From Cercis canadensis (taxonomy: Eukaryota > Streptophyta > Magnoliopsida > Fabales > Fabaceae): a stretch of 64,000 bases of DNA. The translations under genes and the position numbers were made by a program. The notes under the pieces were generated by a model. It made no database searches. It was not told the origin of the DNA and saw nothing but the letters and a program-made list of their open reading frames with translations. Below are positions 26,934-38,190 of the stretch, in pieces (position 1 is the stretch's first letter; every line of letters starts with the position of its first letter). The DNA lies in NCBI GenBank assembly GCA_003255065.1, contig QAOA01005544.1, forward strand, positions 434,001 through 498,000. Direction: 5' to 3'.

Positions 26934-27200
26934 ACCGAATGGATCGGAGGAAGATCAACGGAGACCAAAAGCAAAGGCCGTTTCCGGCGAGCAAAAGCGG
27001 TTTCCGAGAGAGAGAGCTTCGAACGGAAAAATTGAGACTGGTTTTCGAATGCGAGATAGAGCTGCAAAGCAACAACGTGGGACAGAGTGTGTTTGTCTCT
27101 CTTTTGATCTTCGGAAAGCTTTGCTCTGGGGTATCTAAGGATAATTCTGTCTTTTCCACTCTTGCATAAGTTCTAGAACCAGAACCATTTGCATTCCTTG
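26934..27200 (-). promoter_or_regulatory. VAP27 leader and proximal promoter
   Basis: A GA-rich, more GC-rich stretch than its surroundings directly upstream of the VAP27 start codon, including GAGAGAGAG-type tracts near 27005. It fits a 5' UTR with a TATA-less promoter. No individual element is assigned. Confidence 0.4.
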
Positions 27201-27667
27201 CCTTTATTTTCCCTCCTTTTTAAGTTCTTCACAAATTCCTTTTTCCTTTTCTTTCTAAGGCTTTCTGATGTTATTTGTTAGTGATACTCTTTTGAGAAAT
27301 TTTATTTTACTTGATTTATGAATGCATAAGCTAGACAATTATCAGAAATATATTCATGTTATTTTAAGAATAAATTAAAAGTTATTTTTTTGAGATGGGA
27401 TGGGAATAACATTCAAACTTAATTAATAATGTACTATCAACATCTTAGCAAACTTTTAGTTACAAGAATTCATAATTATGATATATGATAAAATGTTAAA
27501 GAAAAAATATAAGAATTAATTTTGAAATAATTGATTTAAAAAAAAATTAATTTGTGTTTATATTATAAGTTGTATAAAACAAAAAATATAGTTGTCAAGA
27601 TAAATTTATTTTGTTTTGATATGTTATCCAAAAAGTGATTTTACAAAAGTTAATTTTATTTTATTAA

Positions 27668-27759
27668 GTAGCTTTGTAATTAAGTGTTATTGAAGTCATT
27701 TTCAAAACTTGCAAGTTTTGTATTTAAATTTTGAATCATAACCAAAGTAATAAAAAAAT
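27668..27759 (+). repeat. SINE-like unit, copy B
   Basis: GTAATTAAGTGTTATTGAAG, then TTTTCAAAACTTGCAAG, then CATAACCAAAGTAATAAAA. It aligns along its whole length with the units at 16520 and (reverse) 61940, and ends in an A-rich tail. Confidence 0.45.
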
Positions 27760-28444
27760 TTATTTTCATAAAAGTTTATTTAATTCTTTTTGTGACCACA
27801 TAGTTAAAGGTTAAAAGATATTTAAATATAAAAATATTTATTATAAACTATTTTTTGTCACATTATCTCATATTAATTGAGATAATATAATCTAAGCAGT
27901 TAAGCCATATAAAACAAAGTTTAAGCTCAATTAATTTAAAATAAAAATTATTGTTTTGTTCTAAATTTTTTTAAAAAAATATCATTTGGTTCTAAGCATT
28001 TAGGACTTTTAATTTAGTTCCTCTTATATTATGTAAAATGTCTAAAATATTCATTGATATTACGTGGTTATTAGTGTGACATTATAGGATTTAAATCTAA
28101 ATTGTATGTTAGTAATATTATTCATGTAAGCATGAGCATTTAGGCCAAAAAGAAAAGTAAGCATAAGCATAATTGTAAATCTAACTCAATAGTAAAAAGT
28201 AAGAATCGAGTTGGGTGAGAATCAACCACAATTTGATTCTCCCCAAACCATGGTTTCACTTTCACATATACAAAGGCATAATGTTTTTTTGGGCCATGAT
28301 ACAAAGGCATAATTGATTCTGCAATTTATTTGCCACTGATCCCTTTGACCAAAGAGAATCGATTTTTACATGGAGAATTGATTTAGCATGGGACCCGCCA
28401 ACCATCTTTACTAGCCCATAACTCCCATCTATGCCATCCAATAA

Positions 28445-28668
28445 CCCATGACTTGCTTGACAAAGCAGGTTTTACAGTCAGTCCCACAAGACCAAGCAGT
28501 TCTGAAGTGATGCATTGGCTTTTCATACCAAAAATAAACTATGAAACCCCCACGTAGTTACCAATCACTTGCTTGAAAAGGAAACTTTTATATTTACATA
28601 GTCCCACAGGACTAAGCAGTGCTAAAATAATGCATTAACTCTTCATAACAAAAATAAACTATGAATCA
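28445..28668. repeat. Degenerate direct repeat, about 118-bp period
   Basis: Two units each contain TGCTTGA, then GTCCCACA-GAC-AAGCAGT, an intervening TGATGCATT-like stretch and CATA-CAAAAATAAACTATGAA. One runs about 28453-28545 and the other about 28571-28668. Old local duplication; no coding potential. Confidence 0.6.
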
Positions 28669-29176
28669 TATAGACCAACACTCTGGTATGACTAAACTAA
28701 ACATGAAATTCTCAAATCTGTACTTACCAAAACTCAAAACTATATACAAGGCCTTTTTATACTGAAAAGATACTGTAACAAAATAGAGGATATTTGAGCA
28801 ATAAATCTTGTCCGAATACTTACAGCCAAATAAAGTACCAACCATGAATATAATAAACCCATAAACATTCCTTGAGCCAACACCTAAAATAAGAGTGCAA
28901 CACTTTGTACAATCTCCCTGACACCATCATGAACTTTTGAGGTAAAAAACAGATCAACCATCTTGTTGACAACTCAAACATACATGAACCACCATTGATC
29001 CAGCATGAAGCCCAGTAATCAGAAAAGTCTTGTGCCTAAATCACTTGTATATGTAGCTACTAGATGTGTGTGTCACTATAGATGGGACTAATAACACCCA
29101 TAATTAAATTTCAACCGTATCTCCATATCTTTTTTATCTAAAATTTTTGTCTTCCACATAATAGCCTTCAATGTTA

Positions 29177-30205
29177 TCAATCACTGTTAGCAGCAGCAAA
29201 AGTATCAGATGAAGACTGCTGATGACGGGATCGAGCAGTTAATCCAGCAAACCAAGCAACCCTCATAAGCTGCAGACCAAGAATCAGCACCCACCAGCAA
29301 ACCAGACCCCTAATTGTATGCAGCATCCATGCTGGTGTGCTGAGCTCCACCCCAAGCCTCAACCCCCTCATCAGCTGTAAGACACGGTAAGACTCATAAA
29401 TTATAGGGGTCACAAGCCAGACTGGTGACTGCCAATGCCAAGTCAGTGTCTCAGTTAGAACCTGTACTGACAGCAGAAGAAGGTAAGGACCCAGTAACAC
29501 TGCAGATGAGATTAAAGGAAGTTGAGGTTGTAGAAAGCCCTTTTCAGATCCAAACATCATCAACAATGGGACAATAAATCCAGAAAGACTTGCAACAATG
29601 TTCCAGAACTGATAACTGAAGGGAGCCTTGCTGTTACAGTTCTGTGTTGGGTACTTTGGACGTGCACAAGAGTCGGCCATGAGGAGGAAAAGGGAAGCAC
29701 CAAGGTTAAAGATGCAATCAAGTCCAATCAAGGAAAGCAGGCTGGCAATATTGGGGCCAAGAAATATTGAAGATATTGGTAACCACAATGTTGGAACCAT
29801 GCCTGTGGCGAGGAGAATTGAAGGGCCCAGAAGCCACATGGGCCATTTGAGAAACTGAAGCTGTGCTACTGGATTATATCTTGTCTCTGCAGCTCTTTCA
29901 GCATTGTTAGTGGATGATTCATCTGTGTTACTGGAATTAAGGGTTTCAAATATGTTTGTGCTATTCTTCAAGAAGTTATCACTGCTCTTATCAGTAGGAA
30001 CATATGTGACAGGTGGTGGCTCCCATGGAGTCAGCTTTGCGCAGCATAGTACACAGGATCGTTTAATGGGAACACAAGGTAAGGTAAGTCCTTTGAATAC
30101 TTTTACTGATTTCGACAATGCTATGCTTCTAGGATGAGCCTTCAGAAAAGTCAAGGTAGGAATCTTTAATTGAGGTTGAGCTAATAATGCCATTTGTCTA
30201 TTCAT
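29177..30205 (-). CDS. Plastid-targeted multi-pass membrane protein, function unknown
   Basis: Single coding exon of 342 residues. It resembles uncharacterised plant-only transmembrane proteins; no function is claimed. Residues 1-65 are rich in Ser/Lys/Arg/Leu and poor in acids, a likely chloroplast transit peptide. Then come PWEPPPVTY, an Asn/Ser-rich acidic linker, and five or six hydrophobic segments: WPMWLLGPSILLATGMVPTL, SLLSLIGLDCIFNLGASLFL, NIVASLSGFIVPLLMMFG, SSAVLLGPYLLLLSVQVL and RGLVCWWVLILGLQLM. The tail is hydrophilic and Ser-rich. The start is ATG 30205 (MNRQMALLA). The frame stays open upstream to 30307, but that stretch has no ATG and contains a good acceptor (CTTTCTTAACTTCAG, exon from 30255), so it is intron plus leader. 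A matching donor AAGAG|GTAAG lies at 31606/31605. Confidence 0.8.
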   Translation of the reverse strand: MNRQMALLAQPQLKIPTLTFLKAHPRSIALSKSVKVFKGLTLPCVPIKRSCVLCCAKLTPWEPPPVTYVPTDKSSDNFLKNSTNIFETLNSSNTDESSTNNAERAAETRYNPVAQLQFLKWPMWLLGPSILLATGMVPTLWLPISSIFLGPNIASLLSLIGLDCIFNLGASLFLLMADSCARPKYPTQNCNSKAPFSYQFWNIVASLSGFIVPLLMMFGSEKGFLQPQLPLISSAVLLGPYLLLLSVQVLTETLTWHWQSPVWLVTPIIYESYRVLQLMRGLRLGVELSTPAWMLHTIRGLVCWWVLILGLQLMRVAWFAGLTARSRHQQSSSDTFAAANSD

Positions 30206-31750
30206 GCTTGAGTGTAGCAACTGTAAAGAGTTTAATGCTCTTTGTTCTCTGACACCTGAAGTTAAGAAAGAGTTAGCAAATGATGACACAGAATATGTTG
30301 CCCCCAAAATGGGAGAAATCAGACTGTTTAAATGAAATTTGCATCATGTTAATGAAGATTTATCATAATTTTGGATGCTATTTTTGGCAGACAATCAATA
30401 AAATGAGTAAATCTACCACCATCTTGGACAGTATTTTAAAAACAAAATTGAAAACAACAAGAAATATTCTAGACACAGGGATAAAGTAAATTACATGGGC
30501 CCGTTATATCCTAGGACAGTCAATTGGAAGCTAATGCATTGAATGTATCCACCATTTCATCCTTTCTTATGACTACTGTATCAGAACTCATAGCATCAAG
30601 AAGATAAACTTCATTTATGATAGATTATATGAGAATCAAATACTATAAGAATCATCTTTTCAAATTTTAAGGCAACTAAAAGCAGAAAGAATTGTGTTGA
30701 GAGAAGCAAGGACAAAACAGATGGACTCTATATATCCTTGCAAATAGGTCAAGTTTATTGACTTGCTGATACCAGAGCAATGAAATGAAATCAATCAAGT
30801 AATGGCATTGGCAGAACTCTAATTGCAGAAGTACTGTAGAAGTTATATTTTATTTTAAATTTATTTTCTCTTTAATGTCTATCAACTTAGTAGAAGGAGA
30901 TAGGATTTTATTTAAAAAGAGGGGTGGAGTCGGAGTTGTGAAATATAGCACCCTCTTGAATCAAAGGCTTTTTATTTTTCCAAGCAGAGGAAAAGAAAAC
31001 AAAGAAGAGCCTAAATACAGCAATGAAGCTATGGATTCAACAACTATTACTACAGGGCTCAAGGTCCTTACTGAAACTTACATAGAAGGTTCATTTTCTG
31101 ACAAAATTGGTAGTAATTTAAAAATAAAAAAAAAATAAAATAAAATAAAATAAAAACTTCACACTTGCTACTAGGTAAAAAGAAGTCAAAACAACAGAAC
31201 TTATTAAATGAACTCATTCAAATATCAAGTCAATTATGGTAATCAAAACCGAAAATAGTCAACTAAGTACTGAATTTTTCACTCCAACAAGCCAAAGAAT
31301 AAAAATTAGACATGAAATCTTAAGCTAAAAGAGGCACAGAGATAGTACTGGTCTTCCAAAATGAGACTGGGAAATTTTTAGTCAAACGAGATGCCACCAG
31401 ATAAGAAAAAGCTAAAAATTTTAATTTTACTTCTTGTTTTTCTTTCCTTTTCCTTTCCGATCGATTCCCATAATCCAAACAGAGGATGGGAAAATATATA
31501 TGTAAAGAAATAGTTGCAATTACGGTGAAAGTCAGAAACTTGCTCTAATTCTAGAGAAAGAAATCCAATAAGAAGCTGAGAATTTGAAGAAAAGGGGACA
31601 CTTACCTCTTAGCAAACTCTTGGGAAAATCAAAGAAAAGCAATCAGGTGATATTTTTCAAGCAAAGCCAGGTACAACAAATTTGAAGGTTGAGCTCTGTA
31701 GAGGAAAGAAGAGCATCGGACAACACCCTCTAAGTTTGGGGACGAAGACT
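30206..31750 (-). promoter_or_regulatory. 5' leader with a 1.35-kb intron (plastid membrane protein gene)
   Basis: Inferred non-coding first exon (about 31750-31606, donor GTAAGTG), then an intron 31605-30256, then 50 leader bases before the ATG at 30205. The intron holds an (AAAAT)n tract near 31118-31156 and no gene. A long leader intron is common in constitutively expressed plant genes; transcript data would be needed to confirm the exon. Confidence 0.55.
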
Positions 31751-33561
31751 TAACTTCAAACCCAAACGTGGTGGCTTACCGAAAAAAAGAAATTACCCAA
31801 ACCTGGTGGAAGAGTAGCTTTATTTGCACAGCCAAACATATAGGCCGAAAGTAAAATTAGAATTTGAAAACATTTTTTTTGTTTCCATATTTTCAAATCC
31901 TAAATTTTGTAATAATTTTTTTTTTTTCTAGCACTTAGAATAACTACGTTTTNTTTGTAATAATTTTTTTTTTTCTAGCACTTAGAATAACTACGTTTTC
32001 TTTTTCATTTCATACTATTCTTTATTTTTTGGACAATTTGAAAGAAAAAAAATACACCTTATTACATTTTTTTCCATCAATTGTTATATAATTTTTTTAA
32101 CCTGTGCATTTGTAATTAAAAAGATTCAAACTAGGGATGAAAATATGTCTGATGACTAAGAGCACATTCTACTAAATTAGACCTGCAGCCTTACAACGGT
32201 TATCATATTAGTAGAATAACAAAACTGTAAACAAATAGATTTTGAATACATTTTTTATGATGGGATATGTTACTCAATAAAATTAATAATTATTTCAAAT
32301 TTATTTTATATTTTTTCTATAGAAGGTTGCACTATAAAAAGTAGTTGATTTTAATCCCTCTATATTTATTCCCACTCATAGATCAGTTTCCATTCAATTT
32401 TAATATGATTTGAATTTATGATTTTTATAAAAGAGTACTTAATAAATACTCAATAATTATAGTGATCCAAAAAAATTTTACAAAATTATTTTGATATATA
32501 AATATGTAAAATAATTATTGCATATAATATAATTAAAGTTAATATGATTTAAAACAATATATCTTGAATTGCCCACAAACTGATCTTTTTTATGCAGATC
32601 AATTAAAGTTATATTTCCTTTTGCAGAAAGTGGTGTTCTATTTGAGTTCATATAGTTTGTAAGTAAATGTGGGAGGTAAGGAGAAAAGAGGAACAAATTG
32701 AACTCAAAGGAGGTACAAAAGCGTTCTAACCCATATGATATATGGCTTCTTTTAGTTGAGAGTGATATCGACATTTTATTTATGTCAAGCAACGAATTAA
32801 TAGAGTTTTTATGGTCTTTATTTATTAAATTATTTTATTAGAGTCAAGCAATAAACTAATCAAGCTGTTATGGTCTTTATTACTCCATTTTAACTTGTTT
32901 ATAGGATCTAGATTTGAGTATATCCAAAATCCTTTGATTAGGAGCAAGTCATATAACTTTTCTTGCAATTCTTTTACTCTGAGTGCATGCTTGGTGAGGT
33001 TCGGCAGTTGAATCCTGGAGAGTAGGATGCTTTCAACTTGTTGCACTGAGACATAGTCTCTAAGGGGTAGAAATCTACTCTAAGCCTCAGTCACCAAATA
33101 GATAAGTTTTTTCAATATTATCTCTATTTTCCAACACCATATGCAGCGCAACAGTAATTACTATATTAACTTAAAAGAAAGTAATTTTTTTTTGCGAATA
33201 TGACTATTTATAGTTATTATACTTGTTTCTCTTTCATTTTTTTTTTTTTGTTTCTCTTATCTTTATTTACGTGTCTTCTCTCCTTTCTATTTTAGTTGTC
33301 TGTACATTGCAATGTATCCCATAANTGTATCCCATAATAGAGATGTTTAACAGGGTCACACCGAAAAATATATGCATGCAGGAAACACTTTGTGATCTCC
33401 TTCCAATTCACCCGCTGTTATTTGTTAANGAGAAAGGGTATGAAATACCAATCCGGTGAAGATACATTTCTAAGAAAATTTCCAAAAAAGATAAAGATTT
33501 AAGAAATTGATCAAATCAATAAAAATAGGGGTTTGATGTAAACAAAATGCTTAGACACGTA

Positions 33562-33602
<41 letters not shown>

Positions 33603-34962
33603 NAATGCTTAGACACGTAAACATATATAAAATTGAATTTCATAAACATTTTATGCATAGATATGTAATATATAGTTAAACAGGTAATATCTGAATATTG
33701 AAAAAAATCCTTGCAGTTGCAAACCAGAATCTTCTTAATTAGCAGTTAAACCTAAATCCTCTTTATATGTACATACGTAATATAAGAGATCTCAATATTC
33801 CACAGCATATTTTAGTCTGAGCACGATCATTATCAATACTGATTAATCTATCTATTAGCTTTTGACCTTTCTCTCGACAAATAATTGACACCGTGACGAT
33901 AAAATAGAGAAAAAGAACCAAGAATTTAAATTAGGAAAAGAAAAGAAGAAAGAAAGCAATTAGGAAACAGGTGACAAAAAGAGACAAAGTATAATGCATG
34001 TATAAAACCCAACATGATATTGTCAAATCAAAAAGGCCATGAAATAATCGAGAGCAGCTATGATATATTGATTTATGTTTTCTATAATAGCAAAATGGTC
34101 ATTCCCACTTGTTCCAATCCATAGCATTTTTCTTCTAACGGTCCCTGAAAGCGCAACCCCTACTCCATCATCTTTTGTTTCTTGTTGTGTTGGTTGCCTA
34201 AGTCAAACTTGTTCCAATCGATCGCATTTGCCCAAGTCAAACTTGTTCCAATCCATCGCATTTTTCTTCTTTTCATCTAACGGGCCCTGAAAGCGCAACC
34301 CCTACTCGATCATCTTTTGTTTCTTGTTGCGTGGTTGCCCAAGCCAAACATGAGAGAGAGAATGGGAAAGAGAGAGAGAGAAAAAGAGCTACAACTAGCT
34401 CGAAAGAAAAAAAGATTAATACTATTTATACATTAATTAATCTTACATAATTTAAGTGTAACATAAAAAAAGTTTAATTAAGTGGCTACTTAAACCTTAA
34501 AATTATGACAACTATATATGTTAATGTAAAATAAATATAAAATTAAGTAACATTATTTAAAAAAAAGAAAGAGGGAGGTTAATTACCCTTCCCTTTGGTC
34601 CATGGTTGTTTAAGAAAGAGGTGCTTTTCTATGGCGATTTTAAGGTCGGGGGTCGTAGTTGTGGATGTGGGCCCTTACTCTTCAAACTTGCCTACAAACG
34701 TGCACAATGAGAAAAAATACCCGCGTAAACTGTCGCCCTTTTTCTCCATCTTTCTTGGAAGGCGGCTCTTCTCAGAATAGAAAAACGAAGCCCACAGCAC
34801 ATATATATTCACTCCTGTAGTGCACCACCTGATTATCTTCCCTTTTCCTTTCTTGTACCTATTCCTCTGAATGTGTTTTATATGTTTGGATCCCAAGAAA
34901 ATTTGAATCACTTTCTAGCCTATATATATCAATTAAGCTAGTAAACCCACTTTATGATCTGA
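31751..34962. other. Intergenic, AT-rich, with assembly joins and small repeats
   Basis: No gene is supportable. Single Ns at 31953, 33325, 33429 and 33603 lie in it. At 31953, 33325 and 33603 the bases after the N repeat those before it. A (TA)n tract runs about 33568-33602. A roughly 140-bp direct repeat lies at 34108-34348 and a GA-rich stretch near 34350-34385. The final 150 bases should be the NAC leader. Confidence 0.5.
34108..34348. repeat. Direct repeat upstream of the NAC gene
   Basis: Two units share TTGTTCCAATCCAT-GCATTT, then GAAAGCGCAACCCCTACTC, then ATCATCTTTTGTTTCTTGTTG. They lie at about 34108-34208 and 34244-34348, with a short partial third copy of TTGTTCCAATC-ATCGCATTTG between them. 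It is non-coding and lies 600-850 bases upstream of the NAC start, so it may be part of the promoter. Confidence 0.7.
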
Positions 34963-37627
34963 ATGCCAGAAATCATGAGTATATCCGTGAATGGACAATC
35001 TCAAGTTCCTACTGGTTTTCGGTTTCATCCAACGGAAGAGGAGCTGTTGCAGTACTACTTGAGGAACAAGGTCTCTTATGAGAAGATTGACCTTGATGTT
35101 ATTCGAGATGTTGATCAAAACAAGCTCGAGCTATGGGATATACAAGGTGACACTTGAGATGCTTTGAAGAAAATTGCTTCCTCTAATTGATTTTCTTTGT
35201 TCTTCCTTGGAGTGTTTCTTCATCTCATTTGGTATCCCTTTGTATTCGAGATGTTGATCAAAATAAGCTCGAGCCTTGGGATTTACAAGGTGACACATGA
35301 GATGCTTTGAAGAAAATTGCTTCCTCTAATTGATTTTCTCTATTCTTCCTTGGAGTGTTTCATCATCTCATTTGGTATCCCTTTGTATATGAGTTCATCA
35401 TCTCATTTGGTATCCCTTTGTATTAGAGATGTTGATCAAAATGAGCTCGAGCTTTGGGATATACAAGGTGACACCTTAGATGCTTTGAAGAAAATTACTT
35501 CCTCTAATTGATTTTCTTTGTTCTTCCTTGGAGTGTTTCATCATCTCATTTGGTATCCCTTTGTATTCGAGATGTTGATCAAAATAAGCTCGAGCCTTGG
35601 GATATACAAGGTGACACCTAAGATGCTTTGAAGAAAATTGCTTCGTCTAATTGATTTTCTTTGTTCTTCCTTGAAGTGTTTCATCATCTCATTTGGTATC
35701 CCTTTGTATATGAGTTGTTCATCATCTCATTTGGTATCCCTTTGTATTCGAGATGTTGATCAAAATAAGCTTGAGCCTTGGGATATACAAGGTGACACCT
35801 GAGATGCTTTGAAGAAAATTGCTTCCTCTAATTGATTTTCTTTGTTCTTCCTTGGAGTGTTTCATCATCTCATTTGGTATTCCTTTGTATATGAGTTGTT
35901 CATCATCTCATTTGGTATCCCTTTGTATTTGGGATGTTGATCAAAATAAGCTCGAGCCTTGGGATTTACAAGGTGATACCTAAGAAGCTTTGAAGAAAAT
36001 TGCTTCCTCTAATTGATTTTCTTTGTTCTTCCTTGGAGTGTTTCATCATCTCATTTGGTATCCCTTTGTATTTGAGATGTTGATCAAAATAAGCTCGAGC
36101 CTTGGGATATACAAGGTGACACCTGAGATGCTTTGAAGAAAATTGCTTCCTCTAATTGATTTTCTTTGTTCTTCCTTGGAGTGTTTCATCATCTCATTTG
36201 GTATCCCTTTGTATATGAGTTGTTCATCATCTCATTTGGTATCCCTTTGTATTTGGGATGTTGATCAAAATAAGCTCGAGCCTTGGAATTTACAAGGTGA
36301 TACCTGATATGCTTTGAAGAAAATTGCTTCCTCTAATTTATTTTCTTTGTTCTTCCTTGGAGTGTTTCATCATCCCATTTGGTATCCCTTTGTATATGAG
36401 TTGTTCATCATCTCATTTGGGTTGTTGCAGAGAACTGCAAAATAGGAACCACCTCTCAACAAGACTGGTATTTCTTCAGCCACAAAGACAAGAAGTATCC
36501 CACTGGAACGCGTACCAACCGCGCCACAGCAGCTGGGTTTTGGAAGGCCACCGGCCGTGACAAGGTGATATATAGCAACGGAAAGAGGATCGGAATGAGA
36601 AAGACTCTTGTTTTCTATAAAGGCCGAGCACCGCATGGCCAAAAGTCTGATTGGATCATGCATGAATATAGACTAGATGACAACACCAGCGACTCCACCA
36701 TTGTAAGTAACTCATCAGACAAACAAATATATATAGTTTCTTTCTTTCATTCACTATTCTTTGAAAAGATATGTCATTACTATATGACTTAAACAGAGAG
36801 ACATCTACTCTAACGACGTGAACTAACCCTGCAGGGTGGCTAGCTAAACGGATATAGTTTCTTTATATTTAGACCATTTCTTTGTATTAGCTATACAATT
36901 ATGGCATAATACTTTAACCATTAATTACTAGTAATTAAGACGGTCTTATTTGTTTGAAATTTTAGGTATCAAATGTTACGGGAGATGGATCCCAGGAAGA
37001 AGGATGGGTGGTATGCAGAATATTCAAGAAGAAGAACCACCTCAAAATCCCAGACAGCCCTCTAGCTTCCTCAGCCACAATCCACGTGTTTGATTCCTGT
37101 GACGAGGGAGCTTTGGAGCAGATACTTCAGCAAATGGGTAGAAGTTGCAAGGAAGAAAACGAAGGCAACAACAACAATAATGGAAGATTTGCTAGACCAA
37201 GAGGCTATGACTCAGTTGCCATCAACAACAACAATGGCTACCTTGACAGGTTCATGAAGCTTTCAAGNGTCTTATTTGTTTGAAATTTTAGGTGTCAAAT
37301 GTTACGGGAGATGGACCCCAGGAAGAAGGATGGGTGGTATGCAGAATATTCAAGAAGAAGAACCACCGCAAAATCCCAGACAGCCCTCTAGCTTCCTCAG
37401 CCACAACCCACGTGTTTGATTCCTGTGACGAGGGAGCTTTGGAGCAGATACTTCAGCAAATGGGTAGAAGTTGCAAGGAAGAAAACGAAGGCAACAACAA
37501 CAATAATGGAAGATTTGCTAGACCAAGAGGCTTTGACTCAGTTGCCATCAACAACAACAATGGCTACCTTGACAGGTTCGTGAAGCTTTCAAGAAATGCA
37601 TTTTTTATTTATGTGTTATTGGGTTAG
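34963..37627 (+). CDS. NAC transcription factor, secondary-wall (NST/SND-like) type, altered 3' end
   Basis: A plant DNA-binding transcription factor. Exons are 34963-35146, 36431-36702 and then 36966 onward, GT-AG and in phase. It starts [16 protein letters not shown], as in NST/SND-type NACs. All five NAC subdomains are present: A ([20 protein letters not shown]), B ([20 protein letters not shown]), C ([20 protein letters not shown] then [20 protein letters not shown]), D ([19 protein letters not shown]) and E ([15 protein letters not shown]). The activation region is cut short: after LDRF(M/V)KLS, where family members continue with LPSLES-like sequence, the frame reads 10-12 unrelated residues to a stop at 37627. 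Exon 3 appears twice around an N at 37268, probably two haplotypes. Subdomain B has Leu where the family has Pro (KLEPWDIQ). Alternative splicing into 37695 is possible. Functionality is uncertain. Confidence 0.75.
35107..36430 (+). repeat. Eightfold tandem repeat of NAC exon-1 end plus intron
   Basis: Units begin GATGTTGATCAAAAxAAGCT at 35107, 35250, 35428, 35571, 35752, 35933, 36076 and 36257. The period is 143 or about 180 bases. The longer units hold an internal repeat of TTCATCATCTCATTTGGTAT. Each unit copies the last 40 bases of exon 1, including the donor (TACAAG|GTGACA), and the next 100 bases of intron. The first unit is the functional exon end; the other seven lie in intron 1. Five or more of the intronic units encode the family-typical LEPW, whereas the functional exon has LELW. 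Confidence 0.9.
36943..37593 (+). repeat. 325-bp duplication of NAC exon 3 around a single N
   Basis: 36943-37267 and 37269-37593 have equal length and differ at about six positions, separated by one N (37268). This is best explained as two haplotypes of the same exon left unmerged at a contig join. The two differ in a few codons (for example RGYDS versus RGFDS). Confidence 0.85.
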
Positions 37628-37694
37628 TGGAAGCTGCAGAGACCTTATTTAATGTAAGCTTTAAGGTCATTATATCTTCCTTTGTATTTTGTAG

Positions 37695-38190
37695 GCTTTC
37701 AACTACAAAAAGTGATCAAGAGGTCATATCCTCAATCCCATGCCATGCTGTCTTCATGTTTCTGGATCCACTACTCCTTGGCATGCTCCAAGTTGAGTAT
37801 CAAAGTAAGCCAAATTCCCCCTTTGAGACACATCCAGTTCATATGTGGACCTTCTTAACGGCCATCTGCATCTACAGCACAGTGCTTGCTATTAAGATTT
37901 ACGTACAAAATCACAGTAGCTACTACGCTCAGATTCTCAGCCATGTCCTTCTCGTTGCAGGAGCACTTTCTTCAGCTTCCCTCGTGTCCATCTTCTTGCC
38001 ACGCCTGCTTGAGTGGTTCTTAATTATCATCTGGGCATCAATGCCAGTTATAATGGCACGCCGCTGGCTCAGAGCTCAATTATATTGGGTATTTTCTGGA
38101 ATCATGAACTCAATTTCCCAAGCTAAGAACAAGCTCAATATGCTTGTAGGACGTATGATCAATCTAAGGCAGCAACACTTGCCCAAATGA
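37695..38190 (+). CDS. Multi-pass membrane protein exon, copy 1; possible NAC fusion
   Basis: A terminal exon of 165 codons after the acceptor TTTTGTAG. It reads LSTTKSDQEVISSIPCHA, then four hydrophobic stretches (FMFLDPLLLGMLQVEY; WTFLTAICIYSTVLAIKIYV; HVLLVAGALSSASLVSIFLP; WFLIIIWASMPVIMA) with KPNSPFETHPVH between the first two, and ends NLRQQHLPK. The family is not recognised. It needs two bases from a previous exon. The NAC exon 3 has a donor, GACAG|GTTCGT at 37575/37576, that supplies exactly AG, giving a 411-residue NAC-membrane fusion. If translated alone, the first ATG is at 37756 (144 residues). Its paralogue is at 49220, behind a different first exon, also in phase 2. Confidence 0.6.

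Larger units (their letters stand above)
27201..29176. other. Intergenic between VAP27 and the plastid membrane protein gene
   Basis: AT-rich sequence with no supportable gene. It holds a SINE-like unit (27668-27759) and a degenerate direct repeat (28445-28668). The last 200-300 bases should contain the 3' UTR of the minus-strand gene that ends at 29177. Confidence 0.45.

Noticed and set aside
30206-30307. N-terminal extension of the plastid membrane protein
   Set aside because: It would need a TTG start and contains a strong splice acceptor; best read as intron and leader.
32825-33046. Clean minus-strand frame of 73 codons with a Leu/Lys-rich helix-like stretch
   Set aside because: Isolated, no family recognised, surrounded by low-complexity sequence; not enough to call a gene.
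36943-37593. A true tandem duplication of NAC exon 3
   Set aside because: Equal-length copies on both sides of a single N with allele-like differences point to an unmerged haplotype join.
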